Shown here: positions 12,683-23,159 of the stretch, in pieces
Layout of the letters: each line of letters starts with the position of its first letter
Numbering within the stretch: position 1 is the stretch's first letter
NCBI GenBank assembly: GCA_021432635.1
Contig: MU270022.1
Span: forward strand, 868,001-932,000
From: Thozetella sp. PMI_491
Lineage: Eukaryota > Ascomycota > Sordariomycetes > Chaetosphaeriales > Chaetosphaeriaceae
Reading direction: 5' to 3'
DNA length: 64,000 nucleotides
Program-made: the position numbers and the translations under genes
The notes under the pieces: model-generated
The model's database searches: none
Seen by the model: the letters and a program-made list of their open reading frames with translations, nothing else
Told to the model about the DNA's origin: nothing

Positions 12683-14618
12683 ATGTTCTCCTTCGCGTCT
12701 TTTATCTGCGTGCTGGGGGCCTCCCTCTCCGGTTGGTGCTTCTTCACCTTCTCTACGATCGACTAGACTGACATTTCTCGCTAGCCGTCGGCCTGGGCCT
12801 CGATGTTGGCATGATCTCGAGCACGTATGTCCATCCCACGGCGAACAGAGCTCGGAAGCACGCCTAACTGTATCACAGGCTGGTGCAACCGACTTTTCTT
12901 ACTACATTTGACAACCCGTCGGCGCCGCAGATCGGCGGAGTCGTTGCGGCTTTCAGCGCAGGCGGTGCCATTGGTGCTTATGGCTGTGCGTTTGTGGCGG
13001 ACCGATATGGCCGCGTCAAGGGACTGTTGGTCGGAGCTATAATCGCCATTATCGGCTGCGCGTTACAAGCAGGCGCCGTCCATGTATGATCCCCCTTGTT
13101 TGTCCCTAGGCTTGGATTAGCTCGCTAATGGGTTTCTGTACAGATCGCGATGCTCATTGTCGGCCGACTTATCAACGGCATCGGGGCTGCCCAGCTTCTT
13201 GCTGTATTCCCCGTCTATGCTTCCGAAGTTGCTCCCCCCAGTATCCGAGGGTCGTTAGGTGGTTTGCAAATGGTAACAGGCCCTTGATTAGGCGAGTACG
13301 ATACAAAATAAAGAACTGACACAGCCGGTATTAGCTTATGATCGAAATGGGTATCTTCCTCGCGACAGCCGCAGGATACGGATTTGGCGTGCATTTCGAG
13401 GATACGTCTCAGTGGTGAGTATTTCTATTTTGTCTTAGCCTCATAGAGCCAGAAAAGAAGAAAAAAGGTGCTAATCAGATTGCACCCCAGGCGCGGACCC
13501 TTGGCGGTGCAGGCTATTCCCATCTCGCTCCTCGTGGTAATCACTTTTTTCCTCCCGGAGTCTCCTCGCTGGCTCGTCTCCAAGGGCAAGGAGGATGAAG
13601 CCCGGAGGATCTTGTTCCGACTGCACGGCGCCTCCGCGAACAACACATTCATCGAAGGCGAATTCTTGGAGATCAAGGACCAGCTCCAAGCCGAACGCGA
13701 GGCGTTCCAACCTACATGGATGGAGATTGCTCGGAAGCCGAGCTGGCGCCGTCGTGTTATTCTCGTGTGTGGGCTCCAGGTCTTCTCCCAGCTCACGGGA
13801 GTTAACTGCGTCCAATACTATGCAGGTAAGATTCCTGTCATCGCTTGCCATAGCTACGCCATTGACTCGGCCATGAAGCCTCCATCTACCAGAAGCTCGG
13901 GTTTAGCACCTTCGACTCACTCGTCCTAAACCTGATCTACGGCGCCATGGGTCTCGTATTTGGCATGTTCTGGGTCTTTGCCATGGACAGGATGCCTCGA
14001 ATCCGCATCCTTATCATCGGAGAACTCATGATGGGCGCCGCTCTTCTTGTCCAATCTGTCCTATCAGCCGTCTATGCTGACCAAGACGTGGTGAACAAGA
14101 ACGCTTTGAATGCCCAGGTCGCCATGTTCTTTGTCTTCAATGTCTTCTTCGTCGCAGTTGGGTATGCTTCAAGCCAGAATCTGCTCTCATGTCGTGGGAG
14201 ATTCGCTAACATCATTTCCTACAGGATGCTTTCGTGGCTCATTCCACCTGAGATGTGCCCGATGGCGATCCGTGCAAAGACTAACTCGATCTCGGTCTCG
14301 GTCAACAACATCGCCGGCCTGGTTGTGGCGGAAGTCTCCCCAATCGCGTTAGCTGCGATCGGCTTCAAGTTCTTCTACGTCTTCGTCGCCGCTGACATTA
14401 TTGCTGCCCTTGTTTACTACTTCTTCTACCCGGAGTAAGCCCCCCAGACCCTCCCGCATCCGCCGGCAGAGCATGCTAATCAAGTGCTTCTTAGAACTTC
14501 CAAGTTGACCCTCGAGGAAATTGACGTGCTCTTTGGAGATCAGCTAGTGGAGCATGTAATTCAAGAGGACAAGGATGTTTCCAAGGCCGAGGTTGAAGTA
14601 TCACACCAGGAGGCATAA
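12683..14618 (+). CDS. MFS sugar/quinate-type porter
   Basis: Nine exons (12683..12731, 12785..12824, 12879..13083, 13144..13272, 13335..13414, 13491..13825, 13879..14161, 14225..14434, 14495..14618) join in phase to 484 residues. Hallmarks of the sugar-porter family are present in order: VADRYGRVKG after helix 2, GRLINGIGAA, YASEVAPPSIRGSLGGLQ, then PESPRWLVSKGKEDEA before the central loop, QVFSQLTGVNCVQYY in helix 7 and a final PETSKLTLEEID. The product is a plasma-membrane proton symporter or facilitator for a sugar or sugar-like acid; the substrate cannot be told. The N-terminus before helix 1 is very short, which makes the protein slightly smaller than the usual 500-540. The gene starts 640 bp after the regulator and ends 290 bp from the convergent cyclase gene. 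Confidence 0.93.
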
Positions 14619-14906
14619 TTCGTGATATAAGGACGTGAATGGAAGATGACCCCCTGGAGATAGTCAGATAGCATCTATGAACTGAGGTGTGACGCGCATT
14701 TTTTTTTTTTTTCACTATTGTCTCTCCCATGAGCATGTCGAATACTCCGTGAGGTCTTGCAGAATTTACTCTCTGTTGACTATCCTACGATATGAAATTC
14801 CGTGAGACAGGCACAAATTGTAGTACAATATATAGGTGGGCCTGTTACGGCCAGACCGGCTCTACCAGTATTTAATTCGGTCTACCACATGCGTCTTAGT
14901 AGAAGG

Positions 14907-16110
14907 TTAAAATATAGCCAGAGCATTTGCGGTACTCCCGACTCCTCCACGCACAGCCAAGGGAGCCGAGGTCAAGAAGAAAGAGTGCCGGTTAGTCTTG
15001 TTACAGTGCGCCGCGAGGGCTTCCGTATCCCAAAGCTCGCCTATGGGGCAACCAAGAGCAGCAAGGAGGTGTTCGTGCAGCCAGCCGAACCCGTCGGCCG
15101 GCGGCGGCGTGCACTCAAACGCTACCTGGTCGCCGGCCACAGCTGCAATCTGGTTGTTCCAAAGCCACTCGACGAACTCCTGCTCCTGAGCCAGTCCGAT
15201 GAAGCTGTGCTTTCCTGGCTCGTGGCGAAGGCAGAGCTCCTTGTGGCGCTCCTCGGGATCCGTTTTCTTGTACCAATCCAGCCAGCCGGTGCGGAAGACT
15301 AGAATATCCCCTGGGCGAACCACCGTTCCTTGGAATTCGAGGACGGCACGGATATCCGAGAGGGTAATTGGCCGTCCACCATTGACATCGATGGTTTCTC
15401 CCTGTTGAGTGGCCCAGCAGTAAAAGTCTATCAAAACCCCTCGACCGCATATCCCGCCGGCTTCCAACCAAGCTATTTCCGTCGTTAACCGCGCTGCACT
15501 CGAGTTGTGGGATTCGGCGACACCGAGGAGGCCCTACAGTGGGTGCTCAACACATCTCCAGAGGAAAAGTCGGCAGCCTTGTATCCATTGTAGTACTCTA
15601 GCGACTCCCGTATGGCAAAGTGTCGGAAGCCGTCCCACTGGCTAGAGCTTTGAGTGTTGAAGTCGATGCTGTCCTCGTAGGCGAAAGGCGCAGCTTCACG
15701 GAGCTTGTGCACCGGCGGCGGGCGCCCGCCAAACGCCGTGGAGTCGGCAGCAAAAAAGTCTATGGGCAGCCTAGCGACATGTCAACCCTGTTTGTAGCAG
15801 CTTCACACGCCAGATCAGGAATGGAACGTCTATACTCACTCGAGGGATATGGACCGTCCTGAGATGATCTCATTCTTAGCCGCCTCTGCTCTCCGATCGG
15901 CTGTAAGAAAGTTCAGCTACTCGGCCCACGCCGTCAGCCAAATCTGAGGGGCAAATCGAGAGAAAGTCATGAGACTGTATATACCGTTCCGATCTGGTCT
16001 TTCCGGTCTGTATTTGACTGTAGTGAGTTGAAATAGTCCCAGGAGCAGTGAAAGCCAGCTGCCTTCTTCGGCAGCTCTGCGTATTGTGGAAATGTGTTCT
16101 GGGTGGCCAT
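14907..16110 (-). CDS. Cyclase-family protein (kynurenine-formamidase-like fold)
   Basis: Four exons, complement(14907..15472, 15538..15770, 15840..15916, 15985..16110), join in phase to 333 residues. The order matches fungal members of the Cyclase family (PF04199): GTLNFLTADRR near the start, SSQWDGFRHFA around residue 120, SWLEAGGICGRGVLIDFY in the middle, RPGDILVFRTGW, and CTPPPADGFGWLHEHLLAALG near the end. Bacterial relatives hydrolyse N-formylkynurenine or related amides/lactones using a metal site of the HxGTHxD type. In this fungal branch the equivalent stretch reads QWDGFRH, so the reaction may differ and I do not assign it. The gene runs opposite to its neighbours and shares a 394-bp divergent promoter with the binding-protein gene at 16505. 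Confidence 0.88.
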
Positions 16111-16504
16111 GGCGAATAGATTCTCAAATTGATGAGCAAAATGTCCGAGCCTTCGCCAGCTACGTCAGTTGGGGAAGTCAAAGGGCCTTGGCCCACTATA
16201 TGCCTTGTGAATTTACCGCGACGGGCACCCGCGATTATGCCAGAGCCCCAGCGCTTCAGGCGCCCCCCTTTCTTCTAAACCACCAATCGTCTAAGGCTAC
16301 CCCCTCTTGTAGATTGCCGACCCCAACCAGCCGTCGGCTCGAGAAATAGCCCCTGCGGGTACGTACTAAGAGATCAGAGCATAAAGCTGCCCCCACTTAG
16401 GGAATGCAAAGCAGCACAAGCTTTCAGCTTGCGGACTCCATGCGCTAATCTCTCCTTCCTGCCCTCAGATCCTCTCTCCGCCTCCGCTATCAAGCTGTTT
16501 CACC
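16111..16504. promoter_or_regulatory. Divergent promoter between cyclase and binding-protein genes
   Basis: These 394 bases separate two start codons that face away from each other, so both promoters must lie here; a shared control region is likely. Pyrimidine-rich leader sequence precedes the ATG at 16505. No coding sequence was seen. Confidence 0.6.
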
Positions 16505-17534
16505 ATGTCGCCCTCCCCAACTGCCCTTCTGCCCCAGGGAATTGTAGAAAGCCAGGCTGCTACCATATACGGGAAGGGCGAGACATTATTGAGGATAGGG
16601 TACGTTATTTCCGACCTGCAGCCATGAGCGACAACCACTGACAGGAACAACGCAGCAATGGAGGTGCTGGTAAAGCCTCCATCCCAAACTTATACTGCCA
16701 AACAAGACTGAGCCCGCTTGAATAGGCGCGACAGGACTTATCGAAGCTCTCGCCAACGATTACTTGTCCACGTTTCCGGAAGAACGGTCGATTGCCTGGG
16801 TGTGCAATCATTCGCTCAACTCGCAGGTAGCGCTGTACCGCAGATACGTCGATATTGCCCTGACCTACGAGCGAGACCGAGAAGAGCTGGCGGCGAACGA
16901 GGGATGGTCTCGCACGGCGGGTTGTATATGTCATGACCACTTTGTTCTGGCCGGGCCGCGATCCGACCCCGCCGGAGTAAGGGATGCGAAGAGTCTCGAG
17001 GAAGCCCTAGAGAGAATTGCAACGCGAAAAGCGTTATTTCACAGCCGTACGGACGGATCAGCGACAATGGTGAAGGAACGAGGTCTATGGTCCAGATGTC
17101 GACTTCAGCCATGGACGGACGATGCGTCATCATTCTGGTATAAAACGTCTCTGCTGAGCCCTGCGGAAGCTCTGAAGCAAGCAGCGGCCGCGGGTGCCTA
17201 CCTCTTGAACGACCGGTCCACGCTACTGAGGCAGACGGCGCTGAACACCATCTCTAACATTACAGTCTTCTTCGAGCCCCGGAGTTCTGATGACTATCTC
17301 ATGAACAGCTGCTATGCCGTATACTCGCCCCAGGCGAGGCCAGAAATTGTGGAGCGTATCTCCCATTTCCTAAACTACCTTGTCTCTGCGCGCGGACAGG
17401 GCGTAATAGCCTCGTTCGGCGTGGATAGCTGCGGTCTACCGCTCTTTGCTCCTGTAAAAGACGGGTTTGCCAAGACCCGGCTTGTTGGTGGCGAACCACT
17501 TGGGGGGCGATGGAAGCATAGGTCAATGCTTTGA
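16505..17534 (+). CDS. Solo periplasmic-binding-protein-type protein (TupA/tungstate-binding-like)
   Basis: Three exons join in phase: 16505..16599, a 14-nt microexon 16656..16669, and 16735..17534, giving 302 residues. The microexon restores LRIGNGGAGLIEALAND, a typical start of fungal proteins of this fold. Features of the TupA/PBP-like-2 family follow in order: VDIALTYERDREELA, CICHDHFVLAGPRSDPAG, a SRTDGSAT loop that would contact the ligand, a WYKTSLLSPAEALKQAAAAGAYLLNDRSTLL block, and AVYSPQARPEIVERISHFLNYL before the end. In bacteria such proteins deliver tungstate or other anions to an ABC importer. No signal peptide and no ABC permease are visible here, so the protein is probably intracellular and works without a transporter partner, perhaps as a ligand sensor or as an enzyme of the same fold. 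Bacterial origin is likely but old, since the gene has three fungal exons. Confidence 0.82.
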
Positions 17535-18079
17535 TGCCGGCGGCAGCTGTGTCTAGAACATGAAGAACGCGATATTTTTCTCCTGTTGGAGAACCGTTTC
17601 GCCGCGTCGGTGCTCGCCCATTCGTTCGCACTTGTGACGCCACCTTAATAGCCCGTGGCATGTGCCGCCTGGGAGCTATGCCATGGCCGAACCGACGGTT
17701 CACTGCCGGATCACCCGGCCATCGGATGTAAGCATGGGGTTAGTGGCACCTCCGCTCGGGGATTCCTGCCTACTCCGCTCGGTGGTTGGAGAGTGTGGGG
17801 AGACGAAGGTAAGCTAGCATGGCCCGCTCCCCTCTGAGACTGGGGCAATGCGGAGAAGCTAGGGGCCACGATAATGCCTCGTAGTTCTCATCCACCCTGA
17901 ATCGGCTCGGCTATCGAAGCCCAAGGTTGGAAAGGAGGTCCCACCTATATGACCCCGTCGGCCGGATAATTCGGGAGTTGTCAGGCTGGAAGGAGAAACA
18001 GTATCCTTTGAGTTGGTACCACGGGAAACGGGCGCACTATCTGTACATTTGGATTACGCATACCTTCGAGGACGAAAGC
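17535..18079. other. Intergenic region
   Basis: No gene was seen. It should contain the promoter of the SnoaL-like gene at 18080. Confidence 0.45.
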
Positions 18080-18943
18080 ATGGCGACCGACGTTGAGGCG
18101 AGACTGTCTGCTCTGGAGAGCGAGCTCTCCCGGATTAAGGATGAGCGCTCCATCGAGCAGCTTATGACGAGGTATGGATGATCCAAAAGAACTGCCGTCG
18201 CTTCTCTAACACCTGTGGTGGGGTCTAACAGACATGCCATCAACCATGCGCAGAAGAACATGCACAGGAGCGTCGACTTCCTCGCTCTCGACGAGCCCGA
18301 TGTGAGTGTCGAGATTGGCGACCGCGGCGTTTACGTAGGCCGAGAGGCGATCACTACACTGTACGCCGGCCAGTACGGCGCAGCTGAGTTGAAAGGAAAT
18401 CTGCTCGTTCAGTACCTCACTCCGGGTTCGGTCCAGGTAGCCGGAGACGGCAAGACGGCCAAAGGAATGTGGAGGGCTCTACAGCTCGAGGCAGTTGTGC
18501 CCCGCAAGGGCGGCGGCGAGCCGGACCCGATCTGGGCCTCTGGCGCCTACGCCGGTGAGCAGAGATCCCAAGTGGTTTTTCATGACACGCGAACTGACAT
18601 GATGCTTTGCTAGTTGACTTCATCAAGAAGGGCTCTGAGTGGAAAATCTGGCACTTACACTGGTTCCGGATTGTCAAGGCATCCCACTACGAGGGATGGG
18701 TCCGCGATACCAAATGGTTGTTTGCAGGTGCCCTGGCCAAGTAAGTCTCGAATATGCTCTGCGGAGATTCACGTGCTGACAACGCTGGTGTATAGCTCTC
18801 CAGACCTGGGCAAGACGACCTACCATAACCCCTACACGCCCGAAACCATCCAGGACTCGATACCGCCTTGCCCTGGCCCCTATAAGGAATATGATGGACA
18901 AAATTGGATGGTCACAGACCAGAGTGAGATTTGGAGGGGCTGA
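18080..18943 (+). CDS. SnoaL-like (NTF2-fold) protein
   Basis: Four exons (18080..18171, 18232..18554, 18614..18740, 18796..18943) join in phase to 229 residues. After a short coiled helix (residues 1-25, LSALESELSRIKDERSIEQL), the family pattern follows: a helix with RHAINHAQKNM, a strand around VGREAITTLYAGQY, and the paired strands GKTAKGMWRALQLEA and SEWKIWHLHWFRIVKA. Proteins of this alpha+beta-barrel fold (SnoaL_4 type) act as cyclases, dehydratases or isomerases in polyketide, terpenoid and aromatic pathways, and are frequent in fungal clusters. The tail is rich in Pro/Tyr (HNPYTPETIQDSIPPCPGP). The exact reaction cannot be inferred. Its place between the binding-type protein and the SDR supports a shared pathway. 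Confidence 0.85.
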
Positions 18944-19338
18944 AAGTTCTACATTAAGGCTTACGGGTTACCTAAAACACCACAAGTCCAAAGGCACTTC
19001 AAACCAGGACTGCAGCCTCAATAGATCTTCTTTATTAATCTTTGCCAAGATTTATCTCGGAAAACTGTATCCAAGATCTTGAATCTCCTACCGAGCGGAG
19101 ACTTTTTAAATCGCTCCATCTTTCATCTAGTTGCCGTGACGAAGCTGGGCGAGATTATTCCTAAGCAAGCTTGCAACATGGCACCGGATGTCACGTCTAT
19201 GGTAATGTGTATATCAATAGCCTAATAAAGCCATGGAAAACAATAGAATTATGGATATGTATGGTATGATAGAATTTGGTATGCAATTGTAGTCTACTGG
19301 TGGCTCCTATTAATACTATCCAAGGCTTTGGCCGTGGT
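18944..19338. other. Convergent intergenic region
   Basis: This AT-rich gap lies between the 3' ends of the SnoaL-like gene and the SDR gene. No coding sequence was seen. Confidence 0.45.
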
Positions 19339-20272
19339 CTACTCCGCTATGCTAAGTCCGCCGTCAATCACCAGGGTGTGTCCGTTAATGTAGCTGGCAG
19401 CAGGGGAAAGAAGAAAGAGGACACCATTTGCAAGTTCGTCCGCCGTGCCGGGCCTGCCAGTAGGGTTCCTCTCCAGGTGCTTCTTGAAGACACCCTCCTT
19501 GAGAAACTTGTCATTCCGCGGCGTATGGATTGCTATCGAGAGAACATTAGCTCGGTTTGTCGTTATGAACGAAGAGGAGAGTACCTACGGCCGCCGGGAG
19601 CAATCGCATTCACGCGAATGTGGCCTTTTTGCTCGCATGCCAAGTTCTTGGTGTAGCCGACGATGCCCGCCTTGGCTGCGGCATACCAGCTACCGCCTAT
19701 TAGGCACATATATTAGCACGAAGAAGCTGACAGTCGGGAGGAAGGGCACTCACCGCCGCCAAATACGGCACCAACGACGGAGGAAATGTTGACGATGCTA
19801 GCGCCCTGGGCGGGTTGTGTCTCCAGGAAGGCTACCGTAGGAAGAGAGATCATCCGCATCGCGGCATCCATCATCTCAAGAAAGGATCTGGGCTTGCCGA
19901 TAGCAACGGGGCCGGCATTGTTTACGAGCATATGCGGTTTTCCGATCTTCTCTGTTGCCGCCATAGCTTCCTTCACTGCGTTCTCGTCCGCAATATCGCA
20001 GACAATGGGGTGTATCTGAGATGCGAGCTCCCCGGCGAGTTCCTTGGTCTTGAGGACGCCCTGTTCTGAAATATCCCAGCCGGCGACCTGGTATCCTTGT
20101 TGGGCCGCGAGAAGAGCGGTGGCCATGCCGATACCCGAGCCTGCAAGTAAATCTCAGTTAGACACTGCTCCTCTATCCTCGGGAGATTAGTGCCAGACGA
20201 ACCTGCGCCAGTGATAATCACTACAGTGTCCTTAGGGTGAGTCCACCGTTCTTGCCATGACGGAGACGCCAT
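19339..20272 (-). CDS. Short-chain dehydrogenase/reductase (classical SDR)
   Basis: Four exons, complement(19339..19532, 19589..19696, 19754..20140, 20203..20272), join in phase to 252 residues, the standard size. The NAD(P)-binding motif TGAGSGIG is at 21-28, NNAG at 97-100, the catalytic serine in NISSVVG at about 143, and Tyr157 and Lys161 in YAAAK; intron 3 ends just before the latter. An aspartate after the second strand (AGWDIS) suggests preference for NAD(H) over NADP(H), an inference from the family. The C-terminus NGVLFLLSPAASYINGHTLVIDGGL is canonical. The enzyme would interconvert an alcohol and a ketone. It closes the group that begins at 9585. Confidence 0.93.
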
Positions 20273-22318
20273 TTTGTCTTGCAAGAGAATGATGTGGAGA
20301 ATAGGAGTTGCAGAGGAGAGGGATAACAGCTAGGCGCCAGGTACAGCGTCGAAAAAGTAGACAATGAGCGGGATCACAAGTTACCGATCATAGCACGACA
20401 GTAAATATTTCTTCCCAGCTCAAGCTTCCCCGCCGAGCATATAAAGAGTCCCCCAGCATTGCCCAAGAGATCTGGTCCGCAGGACAAGTGGAGACTCCCC
20501 CGCATGGGCAGAGCCGTGGGGTTTGCCGGGGCCTCCGCTGGGCGGAAGCACCTGAGGTAGTGGTCTAACGCGCCGATGCCCCTGATGAGCCGACGGCTCG
20601 GGTATTCATCGACTACATCCACCCATTAGCGCTAGCGCTATCCGCCCTCTGTAGCCAGCCCCGGTCCTCCACTCAGTTAACCAAGCAAGTCTAGACTCAT
20701 GATCAACAGGCTTTGCCTCGAGCGTGGGCCGTGCCCCCGAAGGCGGATTTACTCGAGAATATTGTCCAGCATTGAAGACTCGCACAACAGAATAGCTCGC
20801 TTAGTTCTGAATCCCAGGAGTAAGCCGGCCCGCGCGGAAGATACTCGCGGAGATGACAAACATTATGCAAGGTCCGTCAGCCCAGTAGTAGTCACTGAAG
20901 CCGCAGAGGCTGCGGCTATAGCTACACCAAATCGCAGAGCTATCGTTCAAGCAACACTTATACGTCGAGCCGCGCTCCCTACAGTCATTATCACCATATA
21001 ATACATATTTCAAAATCAAAAGTCTTGAGCTAGAGACCTGTCGATTAAGTATCGGTGTCTGCTAGATCAGTATCGGCCAATTCCTTTTCCATTTCGACAC
21101 TACCCAAAGATCTCCGTACCGAATACTTTGGGGGTGATGTGCCCTCCCACCCGTTGTCCTATGGCTCAACGTAGTAGTTGTTCGACCGTCCATACTTGTC
21201 AAAGCTGGATATTGCAGAGTAGAGTGAAGGGGTAGGAACAGCGCCGATGCCGCAATCTAGCACCCGATTTCAGTACAAAATAAACTCTGCCCTACTATTT
21301 ATTGTGCTTCCACACCTTCTTATAGTCTTCGTAGCTTTAGCGCGGCTCCTTCGCTTTGGTTCAAGAGTTCTACTAGTAAATGATCTCCCCCGGTCTGTAT
21401 GGCTTCGTAGCATCAGTTTCTGGCAATTCTCTAGTGCCTGGCGCTACTGGTGCCGCCATCGCTCTGGGTGACTACACAATAGTAAACGTTGTCTTGTTAT
21501 ACTTATATCAAAGCTGCACCCGAGTTCCATTAGCAAATAAGGTTGTCTTCCTGGTTTAAATGGAGAGCTGAATGCAAGCCTGAACGTTTGTGATGGGGTG
21601 TCACTAATATGCATAACACCATAGAGATCTTTACTACCGACCTTTAGTTTACTCTCGGGTTATCACACATTCTGTTGTCGTACATGTGTTCTCACCCGGC
21701 CCCTAAAGCTCTACAGTACCATAGATTGGCAGTACGCCCAGCTTTGCAATTTTTCCGGCCATAGGCTAGCTATTGATGGTATCGGAGTCATCGTGGCAAT
21801 CAACTACGCCCTACCCGGCCTGCTAGATGTAGACCTACGCCGCTTCGAACTACCCCTTGCGCAACAATGCAATCACGGAGCGAAATAATTGTGCCAAGCC
21901 TCAATGAATATTGCTGAGTGGATCTTAGACGCATTACCGTCGGCCCGGTTTGGGAGATAGGGTCGAAAGGTTAAAATCCCCCAAGTACGTAGTTGAGCGA
22001 AAAGTTTCTACCAGAATAAACGCCGGGTGTTAGCACGCAAGACCATGGCTCACATTAATCCAAGGGCGCGTATTGGCCGTGTGCCAACGCTTAGGAATAC
22101 ATAAATACGTGCTTCTTGCATGGGATATGTACTTGATTCGCCTAGCTGTTCTCTGAGGCTTCGTCCCTAGATATGTACAGATGAAGCCAAGAAAGTTTCT
22201 TAAAAACCCCCGCAGGCGTAGGCAGGCAAAACGCCAGCTACAGCCTTGTCAAAGAAATGAAAGTCCTGCTCCAGGTAACCTGCCCCTAAACTAACCCGAG
22301 TCGACGAAATAGGCTGCT
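20273..22318. other. 2-kb gene-free stretch
   Basis: No gene is supported in these 2 kb. The SDR promoter must lie at its left end. A 14-bp palindrome (TAGCGCTAGCGCTA) lies at 20627-20640. The middle is AT-rich with scattered stops on both strands and looks like decayed repeat DNA, but no element family was recognised. Confidence 0.45.
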
Positions 22319-22978
22319 CTACTGGGAGACGCAGAGAACCTGGCCGGGCTGGATAAGGCAAGCCGAGTTCAAGGAAGGGTTCCAGGCCCGCAGCTGGGCC
22401 TCAGTGATACCGTACTTGGTCCAGATAGCCCAGCACGAGTCTCCGCTGACAACAGTGTAGGTCTGCTTGCACGAGCCGGTGCTGCCGCCTCCAGACGAAG
22501 TGCCGTCGGCAATAGACCAGTTCAGAACGTTGATCTGCGAAGCGTCGTTTGAAGGCTGGCCGAACTTGGTCCAGAGGTCGATGGTCATGTCGATCGAGCC
22601 CTGGGCACCGGCGTTGCGGTCGGCGACGGCAGCCTGCAGGGTAACACCGTTGACGGCGTTGGTCATGGTGATGATCTTGCCGCACAGGGTGTTGTGCTGG
22701 GCAGCTCCGTACTTGTCGAAGACGGCCTCTGGCATGGCGACAAGAGGCATGGAGTCGGGGACCACGCCCACGAAGTAGGTGCTCAGACCGCAGGATCCGA
22801 CCGTGTAGAAGACCTGGCGGGCCGATGCGGCATCCGCGAAGGAGTAAAGGGAACCGGGGTTAGTCCCGGTAATGGCGCGCTTCTGAAAGATAGAGAGGGC
22901 CTTGTCGGCGGCGACGGGGGCGGCGGCGGCAGTCGATGCCAGGCCGAGGGCCATACCGAGGAGAGTAGAGTACTGCAT
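22319..22978 (-). CDS. Secreted double-psi-barrel-like protein with C-terminal LysM domain
   Basis: A single exon of 219 residues. The ATG at 22978 is preferred over in-frame upstream sequence because it starts a clear signal peptide (MQYSTLLGMALGLASTAAAA). The middle (about 55-155) carries GSCGLSTYF, HNTLCGKIITM and a DLWTKFGQPSN helix, as in fungal barwin/expansin-like double-psi beta-barrel proteins. A Ser/Gly linker then leads to a LysM domain at about 170-218 (YTVVSGDSCWAIWTKYGIT, WNPSLNSACLIQPGQVLCV). LysM domains bind chitin or other N-acetylglucosamine polymers, so the protein probably acts on or hides the cell wall, or binds a partner's wall. A TATA-like TATAAGTA lies about 120 nt upstream (23096-23103) and three copies of a 10-bp repeat fill the leader. 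Confidence 0.85.
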   Translation of the reverse strand: MQYSTLLGMALGLASTAAAAPVAADKALSIFQKRAITGTNPGSLYSFADAASARQVFYTVGSCGLSTYFVGVVPDSMPLVAMPEAVFDKYGAAQHNTLCGKIITMTNAVNGVTLQAAVADRNAGAQGSIDMTIDLWTKFGQPSNDASQINVLNWSIADGTSSGGGSTGSCKQTYTVVSGDSCWAIWTKYGITEAQLRAWNPSLNSACLIQPGQVLCVSQ

Positions 22979-23004
22979 TTTTAGATAAGGAATGTGGTTT
23001 GAAA

Positions 23005-23042
23005 GTAAGGATTGTGGGTAAGGATTGTGGTGGTAAGGATTG
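23005..23042 (-). repeat. Triple 10-bp repeat in the 5' leader of the LysM gene
   Basis: GTAAGGATTG (plus strand) occurs at 23005-23014, 23018-23027 and 23033-23042, between the probable TATA box and the start codon. In the transcript it reads CAATCCTTAC. It may be a translation or RNA-stability element, or slippage product. Confidence 0.7.
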
Positions 23043-23095
23043 ACGATGGGGTGAAGACGAATTTCGAGATCTAGGCCAGAGCAGGCGCCGATCAA

Positions 23096-23103
23096 ATACT
23101 TAT
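23096..23103 (-). promoter_or_regulatory. TATA-like box of the LysM gene
   Basis: TATAAGTA on the minus strand lies about 120 nt upstream of the start codon at 22978, a usual distance for strongly expressed secreted-protein genes of filamentous fungi. Confidence 0.45.
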
Positions 23104-23159
23104 ACCGACTGCGGCTCTTCTCGTCTCCCCACGCCAAGCCGACGGGCCATCCACGCGCC

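Noticed and set aside
15485-15712. Frame break in the cyclase gene considered a lesion
   Set aside because: An intron with a GTAGGG donor and ATAG acceptor (15473-15537) joins the frames in phase and restores the family motif.
16735-17534. Reading the binding-protein gene as starting at the ATG near 16764 without introns
   Set aside because: This would lose the conserved LRIGNGGAG start that the two upstream exons restore exactly in phase.
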